Shown piece after piece: positions 22,440 to 31,182 of a stretch of 52,221 nucleotides of DNA; positions within the stretch are counted from its first letter, which is position 1; the number at the start of each line of letters is the position of its first letter. Source of the DNA: Longimicrobium sp. GTDB lineage: Bacteria > Gemmatimonadota > Gemmatimonadetes > Longimicrobiales > Longimicrobiaceae. The position numbers and the translations under genes are program-made. Where the stretch lies: NCBI RefSeq assembly GCF_035474595.1, contig NZ_DATIND010000157.1:1-52221 (forward strand). The letters run 5' to 3'. The notes beneath the pieces are model-generated. The model saw only the letters and a program-made list of their open reading frames with translations, was not told the origin of the DNA and made no database searches.

Positions 22440-25400
22440 CTACGCCGCCTTCGTATCCCCGCCGTACGCGTACGCGCCTTCCAGCTCCACGCCCACGATC
22501 GACGAAACGCCGGGCTCCTCCATCGTCACGCCGTAGATCCAGTCCGCGCTCTCCATCGTGCGCGGGTTGTGGGTGATGACGATGAACTGCGTCTGGCCCT
22601 TGAAGTCGTTCAGCAGCTGGATGAAGCGGCCCACGTTGGCCTCGTCCAGCGGTGCGTCGACCTCGTCGAAGAGGCAGAACGGGCTGGGCTTCACCAGGTA
22701 GATGGCGAAGAGCAGCGAGAGCGCCGTCAGCGTCCGCTCGCCGCCCGAGAGGAGGTGGATGCGCTGCGTCTTCTTCCCGCGCGGGGATGCGCTGATCTCG
22801 ATGGGGCTCTCCAGCGGGTCGTCGGGGTCCGCCAGCCACACGTCGCACTCGCCGCCCTGGAAGAGCGACTGGAAGGTGCGGTGGAAGTTCTGGCGCACGG
22901 TATCGAAGGTGCCCATGAACACCTCGCGCGCCGTCTTGTTGATCTGCCGGATCGCCGACGCCAGGTCGTCGCGGGCCGACGTGAGGTCGTCGCGCTGCTC
23001 CAGCAGGAACTTCAGCCGCGTCTCCTCCTCCTCGTGCTCCTGCACCGCCAGCATGTTGATGGGCCCCAGCGCGTCCACCTGCTGCGCGATCTCGCGCACC
23101 TCCGTGCGCCACGCCTCCGCGTCCCCCTCCTCCACGGGGTTGGCGGCGGCGGACAGGACCTCCCACGGGCGCCCCCACTCCACCTCCAGCCGCTCGCGGG
23201 CGCGGATGGAGCGGCTCTCCAGGTCGGCGCGCTCCAGCTCCAGCCGGTGGCGCTCCTCGCTGGCCTCGCCCTCGCGGCGGCGGGCCACGCGGGCGCGCTC
23301 CTCGGCGGCGTTCACCTCCATCTCCAGCTCGCCCAGCCGCGCGTCGAAGCCGCCGACCTCGGCCGCGTAGCCGTCACGCTCGGCGAACAGCGCCTCCACG
23401 TCCTCCCCCGCGCGGTCGCGGATGCCGGAGAGGCCCTCCAGCGAGCGCCGCAGCTCCTCGGCCTCGGCGTTCAGCGTGGCCGAGCGGGCGCGCGCCGCGT
23501 CCGCGCCGTTTACGGCGTCGGCCAGGGCGCGCTCCACCTCGCGCAGCTCGCCCTCGGCGCGGGCGGCGGCCACGCGCAGCTCGCTCTCCTCGTCGCGCGC
23601 GGCCTCCCAGCGCGCGTCCAGCTCCGCCAGCCCGGCACCCTCGCGCGACGCGGCGGCCTGCGCATCGCCCGCCATGCCGTGCAGCTCGGCCAGGCGCGCG
23701 TCCAGCTCCGCCATCCGCGCCGCCGCCGACTCCGCCTCGCGCCGCGCGGAGGCGATCGTCGCCACCACCTGCTCGCGCTCGCGCTCCAGCCGGCCGCGGC
23801 GGTGCCCGTGCGCGGCGGTGTCGGCGTCCAGCTGGCGGAGCTCGGCCTCGAGCACGCGCCGCACCTCGTCGGCCTCGCGGGTGCGCTCCTCGGCCAGGGC
23901 GATCCGCTCGGCAAGCTGGTCGCGCTCCAGCACCAGCCGGTCGCGCGCCACCTCCGCGTCCTCCAGCTCGTTGCGCAGCCGGCCCAGCATCTCGCGCCGC
24001 GCCAGGATCCCCTCCCCCGCCGCCGGCTGCCCCAGGCGGATGACGCCGCGCGAATCGATGGTGTCGCCGAACGCGTCCACCCGCGCGCCGGGGGCGAAGG
24101 CGTCCAGCGGGTCCTCGCCGGGAAGGACGACGAGGCCCTCGAGGAAGACGTCCACCCAGCGCTGCCCCGCCCCGCTCCCCGCCACGCCGAGGCGATGCGA
24201 GGTACCGCCCAGCGCCTCGCGCACGCCGGGCGCGTCCAGCGGCAGCAGGAGCAGCGTTCCCCCGCCGCTCCACTCCTCGCGGAACCAGCGGCGGACGACG
24301 CGGGCGGAGGCCAGGTCCTTCACCACCAGCGCCTGCAGCAGCGACCCCAGGAAGCTCTCCACCGCCTGCGCCGTGGCCCCGTCGGCCGTCGAGGCGCGCA
24401 CGAAGTCGGCGAGCGGGGCCAGCACGCCGGGAAAGCGCTCGCGCTCGGCCATGATCGCCGTCACCGCGGGGCTGAAGCCCTCGTAGCTGCTCTCCATGGC
24501 CTCGCGCGCGGCCACCTGGCTGGCCAGGCGCTGCACGCGGTCTTCCGCCGCGCGCAGCGTGTCGCGCAGCGGCGCCTCGCGCCCGCGCAGCGTCCGCGTC
24601 TCCTCGCGCGCCAGGTCCGCCGCGTCGGCCGCGGCGTCCAGCCGCTCGCGCAGCGACATTCCCTGCCCGCTCCACAGCTCCGTCTGCTGGCCCAGCACGG
24701 TGATCTCGGCGCCCAGCTGCGACTCCTGCTCGCCCAGCGAGCCCGCGCGCTCCAGCGCCTCGCCGCGCCGGCGCTCGGCCGCCGCGCGCTCGCCCTCGGC
24801 CGCGGCGATCTCGCGCGCGATCTCGCGCGAGCGCGACGCGGCGGCCTCGCTGGCCTGGCGGTGCGCGCTCAGCGTGGCGCGCAGGGCGTCGTTCTCCTCC
24901 ACCCGCGTCTCCAGCCGCTCGCGCACGCCCTCCAGCCGCGCCAGCGCGTGGTCGCGCTCCCCCGCCAGCCGCTCCGCGTCGGCCGACAGCGTCTCCGCCC
25001 GGTCGCCCAGCTCCGCGCGCTCGCGCACCAGCTGCTGGATGCGCATCTCCGCGTTGGAGCGGCGCTCGTCGGCCAGCAGGATCTCGCGCTCGCGCGTGGA
25101 CAGCCGCTGGCGCACGTCCTCCAGCTTCGCGGCCGAGTGCTGGCGGCGGCGGGTGAGCTCGGCCGCCTCGATCCGCCGCTCCTCCAGGATCGCCTCGGCG
25201 GTGGTCCGCTCGGTGCGCGCCTCGCCCTCCTCGCGCGCGAGCGCCTCGCGTCTCCGTCCCCCGCTCTCCAGCGCGGCCGCCAGCGACTGCAGCTCCGCGC
25301 GCGCGAAGGCGACCTCCAGGTCCAGGCGCCGCGTCTGCAGCTCCTGGTGGCGCTGGGCGCGGCGCTTCTGCCGGGCCAGCGCGCGCACCTTGCTCTCCAC

Positions 25401-25991
25401 CTCGTTCACCAGGTCGTTCAGCCGCGCGAGGTCGACCTCCGCGCCCTCCAGCCTCCGCTGCGCGGCCTTGCGGCGATCCTTGTACTTGCCGATCCCCGCC
25501 GCCTCCTCGAACATCGCCCGCCGCTCGTCCGCGCGCTCGGACAGGATCGAGTCGATCATCCCGATCTCGATGATCGAGTAGGCGTTCGATCCCAGCCCGG
25601 TATCGCGCAGCAGGTCGTGGATGTCGCGGAGCCGGCAGGCCACGCGGTTCAGCGTGTACTCGCTGCCGCCCTCGCGGAACACCTTCCGCGCGATCTCCAC
25701 CTCGGTCTGGGGGATGGGGATGGAGGAGTCGTCGTTGGAGAAGGAGAGCGAGACCTCGGCCAGGTTCAGCGGGCGGCGCTTCACCGTTCCCTGGAAGATG
25801 ACCTCCTCCATCTTCCCGCCGCGCAGCGCCGACGCGCGCTGCTCGCCCAGCACCCACCGCACGGCGTCGGCGGTGTTGCTCTTCCCGCACCCGTTGGAGC
25901 CCACGATGGCGGTCACGCCGTCGCGGAACTCGATGAGGGTGCGGTCGGGAAAGCTCTTGAAGCCGTGGAGGCGGAGGGCGCGGAGCTTCAC
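22440..25991 (-). CDS. smc: chromosome segregation protein SMC
   Basis: 1183-residue condensin ATPase that dimerises and extrudes DNA loops with ScpA/ScpB. The N-terminal head carries Walker A GSNGCGKSN (31-39) and the Q-loop segment. Two long coiled coils flank the hinge (about 490-680, including YEGFSPAVTAIMAERERFPG and GDTIDSRGVIRLGQPAAGEG). The C-terminal head has the ABC signature LLSGGERTL (from 1080) and Walker B CLFDEVDAPLDE (~1107). The start is GTG at 25991, giving MKLRALRLHGFKSFPD, the normal SMC terminus. Very high Arg/Glu/Ala content in the coils reflects the high GC. scpA/scpB are not nearby. Confidence 0.97.
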   Translation of the reverse strand: MKLRALRLHGFKSFPDRTLIEFRDGVTAIVGSNGCGKSNTADAVRWVLGEQRASALRGGKMEEVIFQGTVKRRPLNLAEVSLSFSNDDSSIPIPQTEVEIARKVFREGGSEYTLNRVACRLRDIHDLLRDTGLGSNAYSIIEIGMIDSILSERADERRAMFEEAAGIGKYKDRRKAAQRRLEGAEVDLARLNDLVNEVESKVRALARQKRRAQRHQELQTRRLDLEVAFARAELQSLAAALESGGRRREALAREEGEARTERTTAEAILEERRIEAAELTRRRQHSAAKLEDVRQRLSTREREILLADERRSNAEMRIQQLVRERAELGDRAETLSADAERLAGERDHALARLEGVRERLETRVEENDALRATLSAHRQASEAAASRSREIAREIAAAEGERAAAERRRGEALERAGSLGEQESQLGAEITVLGQQTELWSGQGMSLRERLDAAADAADLAREETRTLRGREAPLRDTLRAAEDRVQRLASQVAAREAMESSYEGFSPAVTAIMAERERFPGVLAPLADFVRASTADGATAQAVESFLGSLLQALVVKDLASARVVRRWFREEWSGGGTLLLLPLDAPGVREALGGTSHRLGVAGSGAGQRWVDVFLEGLVVLPGEDPLDAFAPGARVDAFGDTIDSRGVIRLGQPAAGEGILARREMLGRLRNELEDAEVARDRLVLERDQLAERIALAEERTREADEVRRVLEAELRQLDADTAAHGHRRGRLEREREQVVATIASARREAESAAARMAELDARLAELHGMAGDAQAAASREGAGLAELDARWEAARDEESELRVAAARAEGELREVERALADAVNGADAARARSATLNAEAEELRRSLEGLSGIRDRAGEDVEALFAERDGYAAEVGGFDARLGELEMEVNAAEERARVARRREGEASEERHRLELERADLESRSIRARERLEVEWGRPWEVLSAAANPVEEGDAEAWRTEVREIAQQVDALGPINMLAVQEHEEEETRLKFLLEQRDDLTSARDDLASAIRQINKTAREVFMGTFDTVRQNFHRTFQSLFQGGECDVWLADPDDPLESPIEISASPRGKKTQRIHLLSGGERTLTALSLLFAIYLVKPSPFCLFDEVDAPLDEANVGRFIQLLNDFKGQTQFIVITHNPRTMESADWIYGVTMEEPGVSSIVGVELEGAYAYGGDTKAA

Positions 25992-26284
25992 TGCTCTACA
26001 TCAAGACGGGGAGATGTCGGGATGGGGACGATGGCGCCCGGGATCCGGGATGATACGGATGAGTCCGCGCCGGCGATGACGGATCGGGTCTGGGAGATTC
26101 GGGGCCGGGCATCCGGTTGGAAATCCCCGCCAAGTTACAGGGAGAGGGGAGATTGGGGAAGGTCAGCGGCCGCTCCGCCGGAGATCGAAAGGCGGCTGAA
26201 GCCGCGGCAACAACGACGGAAAGCCTCGCAAACGGCGCGAGGCTTCAACAGCACGGCGATGTCCCCTGGCCCCTGCCAGGGCGC
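25992..26284. other. spacer upstream of smc
   Basis: About 290 bases between the SPOR-protein gene stop and the smc start. It holds a family A repeat (26191-26247); no other gene is supported. A promoter for smc should lie here but no consensus is clear. Confidence 0.5.
26191..26247 (-). repeat. dispersed repeat family A, copy 3
   Basis: GGCGGCTGAAGCCGCGGCAA, then CGGAAAGCCTCGCAAACGGC and GCGAGGC; same orientation as copy 2. It lies 38 bases past the SPOR-protein stop. Confidence 0.8.
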
Positions 26285-27937
26285 CTACTTCGACGTGGCC
26301 GGCGCCCGGCCGACACGGCGCACCAGCCGCGCGGGAAGGCGCGAGGATTCCAGCGTCTTCTTCATCGGCGCCGCCTGAGCGGTGTCGGCGAAGGCGCCGG
26401 CGTACAGCGCCCACCGCTCGGTGCCGTCCGTCTGCGGCACGGCGGCGGGGTAGGCGTCGATAGCCCCCGCGCGAAGCGCCTCGGCCCGGCGCTCGGCGGC
26501 CTCCTTCGAGTCGAACTCGCCCAGGTCGAACGCCAGCGGACGCGGCTGGATGAGCGCGTCGGGGCCGCCCACGCTCTCGGGGTCGGCCAGCTTCTTCCGC
26601 ACCAGCTCGTTGCGCAGCGCCACGGCCTGCGCGGTGTCGGCCAGCGACCCCGCGAACACGCGGTAGTAGACGACGCCGCCGATGTCCTCGGGAAAGACGT
26701 AGGCCTCGGTGCCGGGGATCGCGCTCTGCACCTGCCCGGCCAGCTTCCGCGCCGCGTCGTACGCCTGGTCGCCCTGGAACGCCTTCACCACCACCGCGTA
26801 CGGCCGCGGCGTTCCCGCCGGCCTGACGGTGGGCCCCGCCTGCGCGCGCCGCGGGGGAACGCCCGGCGCCTCGCCCGCGGGTCGCTCGGCGCGCCCGGGA
26901 AGCCCCTTCAGCAGGCCGGGAAGGAAGACCATCGCCGCCCCGACCGCCAGCGCCATGAAGGCCAGCACGAGCAGGACCAGCACGAGCGGCGAGATGCGGC
27001 GCTTCTTGGGGATCGACTTCTTCTTGCGGCGCTTCCCCGGCGGCTCGTCGCCCACCGTGTCGTCCCACACCGGCTCGGGAACGGGGAGCGCGGCCGCCGA
27101 CGCGTGCGGCGCCTCGTGCGCGGTGGGAAGCGGCTCGGGCCCACGCGGCGCCGTCTCGCGCGGCGGCCCCATCCACGGCTGGAACCCCGCGGGCTCGGGC
27201 TGCGGAAAGCGGTCCCCCGGCGCGGGCGGCACCACCGGCTGCGGCGGGGGCGACACGGGCTGCGGCGCGGAGCCGTACGGCGCGGGGCGGACCGATCCCT
27301 CGGCCACGCGGAACGGCTCGCGCGCCGGCGGCGTCAGCCACGCGCGGATGCGGAACGGCGCGGGAACCAGCGAGTCGAAGAGCTCGCCGTCTTCCCGGTC
27401 GCCCAGCAGGATCACGTCGCCCGCCCACTCCCCCAGCGCGGGAAGCCCCGGCGCGTCGAGCGGAACGAAGAGGAGGAGCGACGCCTGCGCCTCGCGGAAG
27501 CCGTCCACGATCTTGCCCCAGCGCGCGTGGCGGAAGATGGCGTCGGGCTCGGGGGTGTAGGTTCCCGCGGTGATCAGCAGGAAGCCGCGCCCCGGCACCG
27601 GCCGCGCGCTCCTCGCCAGCGACGCGCCGTAGAGGAACAGGTCCACCACGCCGTCGAGGTTGGGCACCCCCACGCGCTCGTGGAGCACCGGGTCCTCGAT
27701 GGAAAGGTCGGCCAGCACGGTGCGCCGGCCGCCCGCGTTCCACCCCGTGGCCAGCGCGATGGCCGCGTCGGCCACCCACGCGCGGTCGGCGCGCGGGTCG
27801 AAGAGGATGAGCACGGGGCCCGGGCGGTCCGCGTCGAACGCGGCGGCGCCGGGAAGCCGCTCGAACGTCGGGTCGAAGAAGGTGGGCGGCGGCAGCCTGC
27901 GCCCGGAGTAGCCGGTGGCCGTCTGCGGATCGGTCAT
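26285..27937 (-). CDS. SPOR-domain membrane protein with ParA/BY-kinase-like N-terminus
   Basis: 550 residues. The N-terminal ~200 residues read like a MinD/ParA or CpsD-type NTPase (GPVLILFDPRADRAWVADAA ... NAGGRRTVLADLSIEDPVLH ... GVPNLDGVVDLFLYG), but the P-loop lysine/threonine are absent (FDPRADRAWV), so it is probably a catalytically dead fold. A Pro-rich linker, a basic stretch (RRKKKSIPKKRR) and one transmembrane helix (LVLVLLVLAFMALAVGAAMV) follow. The outer part has two SPOR-like halves: RPYAVVVKAFQGDQAYDAAR and AFDLGEFDSKEAAERRAEAL, the latter ending ALYAGAFADTAQA. SPOR domains bind denuded peptidoglycan at division sites. Cytoplasmic NTPase-like, membrane, and wall-binding parts in one chain suggest an envelope/division link; smc is the next gene downstream. 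Confidence 0.8.
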   Translation of the reverse strand: MTDPQTATGYSGRRLPPPTFFDPTFERLPGAAAFDADRPGPVLILFDPRADRAWVADAAIALATGWNAGGRRTVLADLSIEDPVLHERVGVPNLDGVVDLFLYGASLARSARPVPGRGFLLITAGTYTPEPDAIFRHARWGKIVDGFREAQASLLLFVPLDAPGLPALGEWAGDVILLGDREDGELFDSLVPAPFRIRAWLTPPAREPFRVAEGSVRPAPYGSAPQPVSPPPQPVVPPAPGDRFPQPEPAGFQPWMGPPRETAPRGPEPLPTAHEAPHASAAALPVPEPVWDDTVGDEPPGKRRKKKSIPKKRRISPLVLVLLVLAFMALAVGAAMVFLPGLLKGLPGRAERPAGEAPGVPPRRAQAGPTVRPAGTPRPYAVVVKAFQGDQAYDAARKLAGQVQSAIPGTEAYVFPEDIGGVVYYRVFAGSLADTAQAVALRNELVRKKLADPESVGGPDALIQPRPLAFDLGEFDSKEAAERRAEALRAGAIDAYPAAVPQTDGTERWALYAGAFADTAQAAPMKKTLESSRLPARLVRRVGRAPATSK

Positions 27938-27998
27938 GGCCTATGGGGATCGGGACCGGGCGAGAGCGGACGGAAAGACTGCGCCAAGTTAAACGGCG

Positions 27999-28056
27999 GT
28001 GCGGAAGTACGAAAGTACGAAGGGAAGTGCGGAAGTGCGGAAGTGCGTGAGTGCGC
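27999..28056 (+). repeat. octamer array between rsfS and SPOR-protein genes
   Basis: About seven units of GGAAGTAC, GAAAGTAC, GGAAGTGC and GTGAGTGC in plus orientation, near the start of the SPOR-protein gene. Confidence 0.8.
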
Positions 28057-28156
28057 TGGTTCGGCGCGGGATGGAGCGGGCGCGTCCGGGAACGCACGAA
28101 CGCGCCGGGGCCGTCGTTACGGCGCCCGGCGCGTCGAGGGCTGCGGAGTCCCGTCC

Positions 28157-28546
28157 TTACGCGCCGACGGGCGGCGCGAGGACGTAGGTGGGCGCATCGC
28201 CCCACAGGCGCTCGAGCTGGTAGAACTCGCGCGCGGCGGGGTGGAAGACGTGCACCACGAAGTCGAAGTAGTCGATCAGCACCCAGCGCGCCTCGCGCTC
28301 GCCCTCCACGTTCAGCGGCCGGTTGCCGTCCTGCTTCAGCCCGTCGACCACGTTGCCGGCCAGCGCGCCCACGTGCGTGTCCGACGTGCCCGAGGCGATG
28401 ACGAACCAGTCGGTGGCCGACGAGATGCCGCGCAGGTCCAGCAGGGTCACGTCCAGCGCCTTGCGGTCGAACAGCAGGTCCACCACGCGGGCCACGTCCT
28501 TCGGCAGGTCCTTCACGGACGAGGGCGGCACGGGGGTGATGCTCAT
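28157..28546 (-). CDS. rsfS: ribosome silencing factor RsfS
   Basis: 129 residues. RsfS binds uL14 on the large ribosomal subunit and blocks subunit joining during starvation. Family features: VARVVDLLFDRKALDVTLLD, then GISSATDWFVIASGTSDTHV and EGEREARWVLIDYFDFVVHV and FHPAAREFYQLERLWGDAP. ATG 28546 has GGAGAAGCG upstream; the longer frame is discarded. Flanked on both sides by array-containing spacers. Confidence 0.95.
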   Translation of the reverse strand: MSITPVPPSSVKDLPKDVARVVDLLFDRKALDVTLLDLRGISSATDWFVIASGTSDTHVGALAGNVVDGLKQDGNRPLNVEGEREARWVLIDYFDFVVHVFHPAAREFYQLERLWGDAPTYVLAPPVGA

Positions 28547-28623
28547 CGCTTCTCCGGGTTGAGTTCTGGGTGCCACGCGCACCATCTGCGCGGGGGCAAG
28601 TTAAGGGCCGCGCAGGGGATCAG

Positions 28624-28661
28624 GGAAGTGCGGAAGTGCGGAAGTGCGTGAGTGCGTGAGT
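28624..28661 (+). repeat. octamer array, left arm of inverted pair
   Basis: About five GGAAGTGC/GTGAGTGC units in plus orientation; inverted partner at 28842-28891, with a family B repeat between them. Confidence 0.8.
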
Positions 28662-28734
28662 CGACTGCGCGGGCATCGATGTGCCCCACCCGCCACATCC
28701 ATCCATCGGATCCGCCGCGGACGCCGGCCCGCGA

Positions 28735-28793
28735 AGTCCGCGCAGGCGCCGCGCAGGCGGACTGCGTGCCGTTGTAGCCGCGAGTTCACTCGC
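28735..28793 (+). repeat. dispersed repeat family B, copy 3
   Basis: Same layout as copies 1 and 2 but with an 11-base duplication in the hairpin (AGTCCGCGCAGGCGCCGCGC then AGGCGGACT), followed by GTGCCGTTGTAGCCGCGAGT and TCACTCGC. Confidence 0.75.
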
Positions 28794-28841
28794 ATCTTCC
28801 ACACGCCAACCCGGCGCCGATCCCTTCCCCGCGCCGAACCA

Positions 28842-28891
28842 GCGCACTTCCGCACTTCCGCACTTCCGCACTTCCGCACTCACGCACTTGC
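28842..28891 (-). repeat. octamer array, right arm of inverted pair
   Basis: Six GGAAGTGC/GTGAGTGC units in minus orientation, downstream of the rplI terminator hairpin. Confidence 0.8.
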
Positions 28892-28902
28892 GTCGAACGA
28901 CG

Positions 28903-28931
28903 AAGGCGGCCCCGTTCACCGGAGCCGCCCT
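28903..28931 (-). terminator. terminator hairpin after rplI
   Basis: Arms AGGCGGC / GCCGCCCT with an inner CCG/CGG pairing, 35 bases past the rplI stop. Confidence 0.55.
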
Positions 28932-28965
28932 CGCGACGAAATCAGAGCGAAGCGACGAAAGACGG

Positions 28966-29412
28966 TCAGTCTTCCGCGATCACCCAGACCTTGACCTCCG
29001 GACGCACCTGCGGATGCAGGCGCACCGGCACGCTGGTCACGCCCAGCGTCTTGATCGGCTCGTCGAGCTCGATCTGGCGGCGGTCGATGGTGATTCCCTG
29101 CTCGGCCAGCTTCTCGGCGATGTCCGCCGAGGTAATGGAGCCGAACAGCTTCCCTTCCTGCCCCGCGCGGGCATTGAAGGTCAGCGACACGCCTTCGATG
29201 CTGGCCGCGCGCTTCTGCGCGTCCTGCATCGTCTCGGCTTCCTTGGCCGCCGTGCGCGCGCGCTCCGCCTCCAGGCGGCGCTTGTTCGCGTCGGTGGCCT
29301 CGTAGGCCAGGCCCTGCGGGATGAGATAGTTGCGGCCGTAGCCCGGCTTCACGTCGACGATCTCGCCGGCGTCGCCCAGGGTCTCGATCCGCTGGCGAAG
29401 GATGACCTGCAT
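28966..29412 (-). CDS. rplI: 50S ribosomal protein bL9
   Basis: 148 residues. The N-terminal rRNA-binding domain is MQVILRQRIETLGDAGEIVD with VKPGYGRNYLIPQGLAYEAT, the long central helix follows (TDANKRRLEAERARTAAKEA), and the C-terminal domain has KLFGSITSADIAEKLAEQGI. Preceded by the best Shine-Dalgarno in the window (TAAGGAGGATACCCAG). Last gene of rpsF-rpsR-rplI. Confidence 0.97.
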   Translation of the reverse strand: MQVILRQRIETLGDAGEIVDVKPGYGRNYLIPQGLAYEATDANKRRLEAERARTAAKEAETMQDAQKRAASIEGVSLTFNARAGQEGKLFGSITSADIAEKLAEQGITIDRRQIELDEPIKTLGVTSVPVRLHPQVRPEVKVWVIAED

Positions 29413-29425
29413 CTGGGTATCCTCC

Positions 29426-29647
29426 TTACGACTCGAAGCCGGCGATGTACGGCAGCAGCGCCAGGTACCGCGCGCGCTTGACGGCCGTACCCACCTGCCT
29501 CTGGTGCCGGGCGCACATCCCGCTGATGCGCCGCGGAAGGATCTTGCCGCGCTCCGTCACGAAGCGCTGCAGCGTCCGCTCGTCCTTGTAGTCGATGGTG
29601 CGCGCCCCGAGCTCGCAGATCGGGCACGCCTTGCGGCTGGTACGCAT
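29426..29647 (-). CDS. rpsR: 30S ribosomal protein bS18
   Basis: 73 residues: [20 protein letters not shown], then [20 protein letters not shown] and [27 protein letters not shown]. Cysteines in CPIC and MCARH suggest a zinc-binding type. The ATG overlaps the rpsF stop as TAATG, and rplI starts 13 bases after the stop. The longer open frame upstream is a shadow of rpsF. Confidence 0.97.
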   Translation of the reverse strand: MRTSRKACPICELGARTIDYKDERTLQRFVTERGKILPRRISGMCARHQRQVGTAVKRARYLALLPYIAGFES

Positions 29648-30006
29648 TACTCGTCCTCCCCTTCCTCGGACTCCTCGTCGCGCTTGGGCTCCGGCGGAAC
29701 CGGGGTGGTGGCAAGGTCGCCCTCGTTGATCACCACCAGGTAGCGGAGCAGCTCCTCGTCGAGCTTCAGGATGCGCTCGAACTCGGGCAGCGCCTCGGCC
29801 GGGGCGGAAAAGTGCGACACCACGTAGTAGCCGCTGGTCTGGTCCTCGATGGGGTACGCCAGCTGGCGCCGGCCCCAGTGGTCGACGGCCGCGATGCTGC
29901 CGCCGCGGTCGCCGGTCAGCAGACCGTTGAACCGCTCGAGCTTCTGGTCCACCCCCCCCTCGTCGAGCGACGGGTGGAAGATGTACACGATCTCGTAGTC
30001 CCTCAA
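29647..30006 (-). CDS. rpsF: 30S ribosomal protein bS6
   Basis: 119 residues starting [20 protein letters not shown]; contains [20 protein letters not shown] and a C-terminal acidic tail ([12 protein letters not shown]). It binds bS18 in the small-subunit platform. TTG 30006 gives the usual M-R-x-Y-E terminus and sits five bases after AGGAAGG; the GTG at 30012 is too close to that site. First gene of the rpsF-rpsR-rplI operon. No leader structure is obvious; in other bacteria bS6:bS18 can bind its own leader. Confidence 0.95.
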   Translation of the reverse strand: MRDYEIVYIFHPSLDEGGVDQKLERFNGLLTGDRGGSIAAVDHWGRRQLAYPIEDQTSGYYVVSHFSAPAEALPEFERILKLDEELLRYLVVINEGDLATTPVPPEPKRDEESEEGEDE

Positions 30007-30067
30007 AGTCACCTTCCTCTGGACATGTGGCCCCGGCCCGGTGATGTGCGCGGAGCAGGAAAAAAAG

Positions 30068-30095
30068 TGCTGCCCCCCGGGTTTGGGGGGCAGCA
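30068..30095 (-). terminator. rho-independent terminator upstream of rpsF operon
   Basis: Minus-strand stem GCTGCCCCCC / GGGGGGCAGC followed by ACTTTTTT. It ends the transcript of the small membrane-protein gene just before the ribosomal operon. Confidence 0.85.
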
Positions 30096-30142
30096 GAGAA
30101 AGATATCACCCTTGCGGCGCCGGGACAACCGCCCGGGGCGGC

Positions 30143-30373
30143 CTATTTGCCCACCAGCCGCCACCGCGCGAGCGCCACCGTCAGCTCGCCGTACACGATG
30201 CACGCGCCCCCCGTGCACGCCGTGACCACCAGGGCGTTCCCCGCCCAGCGCGGCAGGTGCAGGGGGAAGATCAGGAGAAGCGAGATGGCGAGGAGGAAGG
30301 CTCCCCAGGCCAGGGTGAGCACCACCCGGCGGCGGATCTCACGCTCGGGGCTCGTCCAGGGCTGCGGCTGCAT
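30143..30373 (-). CDS. small two-helix membrane protein
   Basis: 76 residues: a charged N-terminus (MQPQPWTSPEREIRRRV), then helices LTLAWGAFLLAISLLLIF and ALVVTACTGGACIVYGELT, and a basic end. No family recognised. It is supported by codon pattern and by the strong terminator 50 bases after its stop. The longer frame extending to 30583 runs through noncoding sequence. No good Shine-Dalgarno is visible. Confidence 0.55.
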   Translation of the reverse strand: MQPQPWTSPEREIRRRVVLTLAWGAFLLAISLLLIFPLHLPRWAGNALVVTACTGGACIVYGELTVALARWRLVGK

Positions 30374-30588
30374 CGTTGTACACGGTGAGGGGTTCCTGCG
30401 TGGGGCCAACCGACCCCCGCGCCGCACGCAAGTTGTGAACCAGCAACGGTTCACGGTGCGACAAAATGCACGCGCGGCCTTGCGAAAGCAAATGGGGGTG
30501 GCGGCTGCGGGCGCGGCGGGCACGGTTCTGGAGTGTGCGCCGCTCGCCGCCCCGGCGGCCCACCCACACCACATCCGGAGCATTTCCG

Positions 30589-31101
30589 TTGACCGACGTC
30601 CCGACTTCCGCGCCCCGCCACGAGCAAGCCAACGCGCTGGTGCTGCAGCGCGTGCAGCCCGCGCTGCTGGGGCTGATGGACGGCTCGGTGAGCACCCTGG
30701 CGCCGCTCTTCGCCGCGGCCGAGCTCACCCACCGGCCGCTCTCCGCCTTCTATGTGGGGCTCGCCGCCTCCGTGGGCGCGGGGATCAGCATGGGCCTGGC
30801 CGAGGCGCTCTCGGACGACGGCGTGGTCAGCGGGCGCGGCAACCCGTGGAGCCGCGGCGCCATCACCGGGGTGGGAACGGTGCTGGGGGGAATGTTCCAC
30901 ACGCTCCCCTTCCTCATCCCCAACCTGCAGACGGCGCTGACGCTGGCGTACGTGGTGGTGGTGCTGGAGCTGATCGCCATCGCGTGGATCCGGCGCCGCT
31001 ACATGCACAGCCCGCTGGGGCCCACCCTCATCCAGGTGGTCTTCGGCGGCGCGCTGGTCTTCGCCATCGGCATGCTGCTGGGGAGCGCCGGCGCGGGGTG
31101 A
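30589..31101 (+). CDS. VIT1/CCC1-family-like membrane protein
   Basis: 170 residues. The segment [20 protein letters not shown] with [20 protein letters not shown], then the later [20 protein letters not shown] and [20 protein letters not shown], match the VIT1/CCC1 (vacuolar iron transporter) pattern: GxxDGxxS(T), an S-M-x-x-x-E/AL-S segment and a P-F-L-I-P helix. Family members move Fe2+/Mn2+; here transport of iron or manganese is only inferred. The cytosolic metal-binding domain of plant VIT1 is absent. The start is TTG 30589 with CCGGAG eight bases upstream. Confidence 0.78.
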   Translation: MTDVPTSAPRHEQANALVLQRVQPALLGLMDGSVSTLAPLFAAAELTHRPLSAFYVGLAASVGAGISMGLAEALSDDGVVSGRGNPWSRGAITGVGTVLGGMFHTLPFLIPNLQTALTLAYVVVVLELIAIAWIRRRYMHSPLGPTLIQVVFGGALVFAIGMLLGSAGAG

Positions 31102-31124
31102 TCCACCGGCATCGACCGACGCGG

Positions 31125-31160
31125 CGAGGGCGCCGGGGAGTGAAATCCCCGGCGCCCTCG
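31125..31160. terminator. bidirectional terminator, 15-bp stem
   Basis: Perfect arms CGAGGGCGCCGGGGA / TCCCCGGCGCCCTCG, loop GTGAAA, between the convergent VIT1-like gene and a small minus-strand gene. Confidence 0.85.
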
Positions 31161-31182
31161 TGCGCTTCCGTCGATCTCCGCG

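Noticed and set aside
21045-26378. Plus-strand open frame of 1777 codons opposite smc and the serine hydrolase
   Set aside because: It is the mirror of two certain minus-strand genes in high-GC DNA; its translation is low-complexity Arg/Leu/His/Ala with no domain.
27999-28056. CRISPR-like look of the short tandem units
   Set aside because: Units are 7-8 bases and adjacent without spacers; no cas genes are near.
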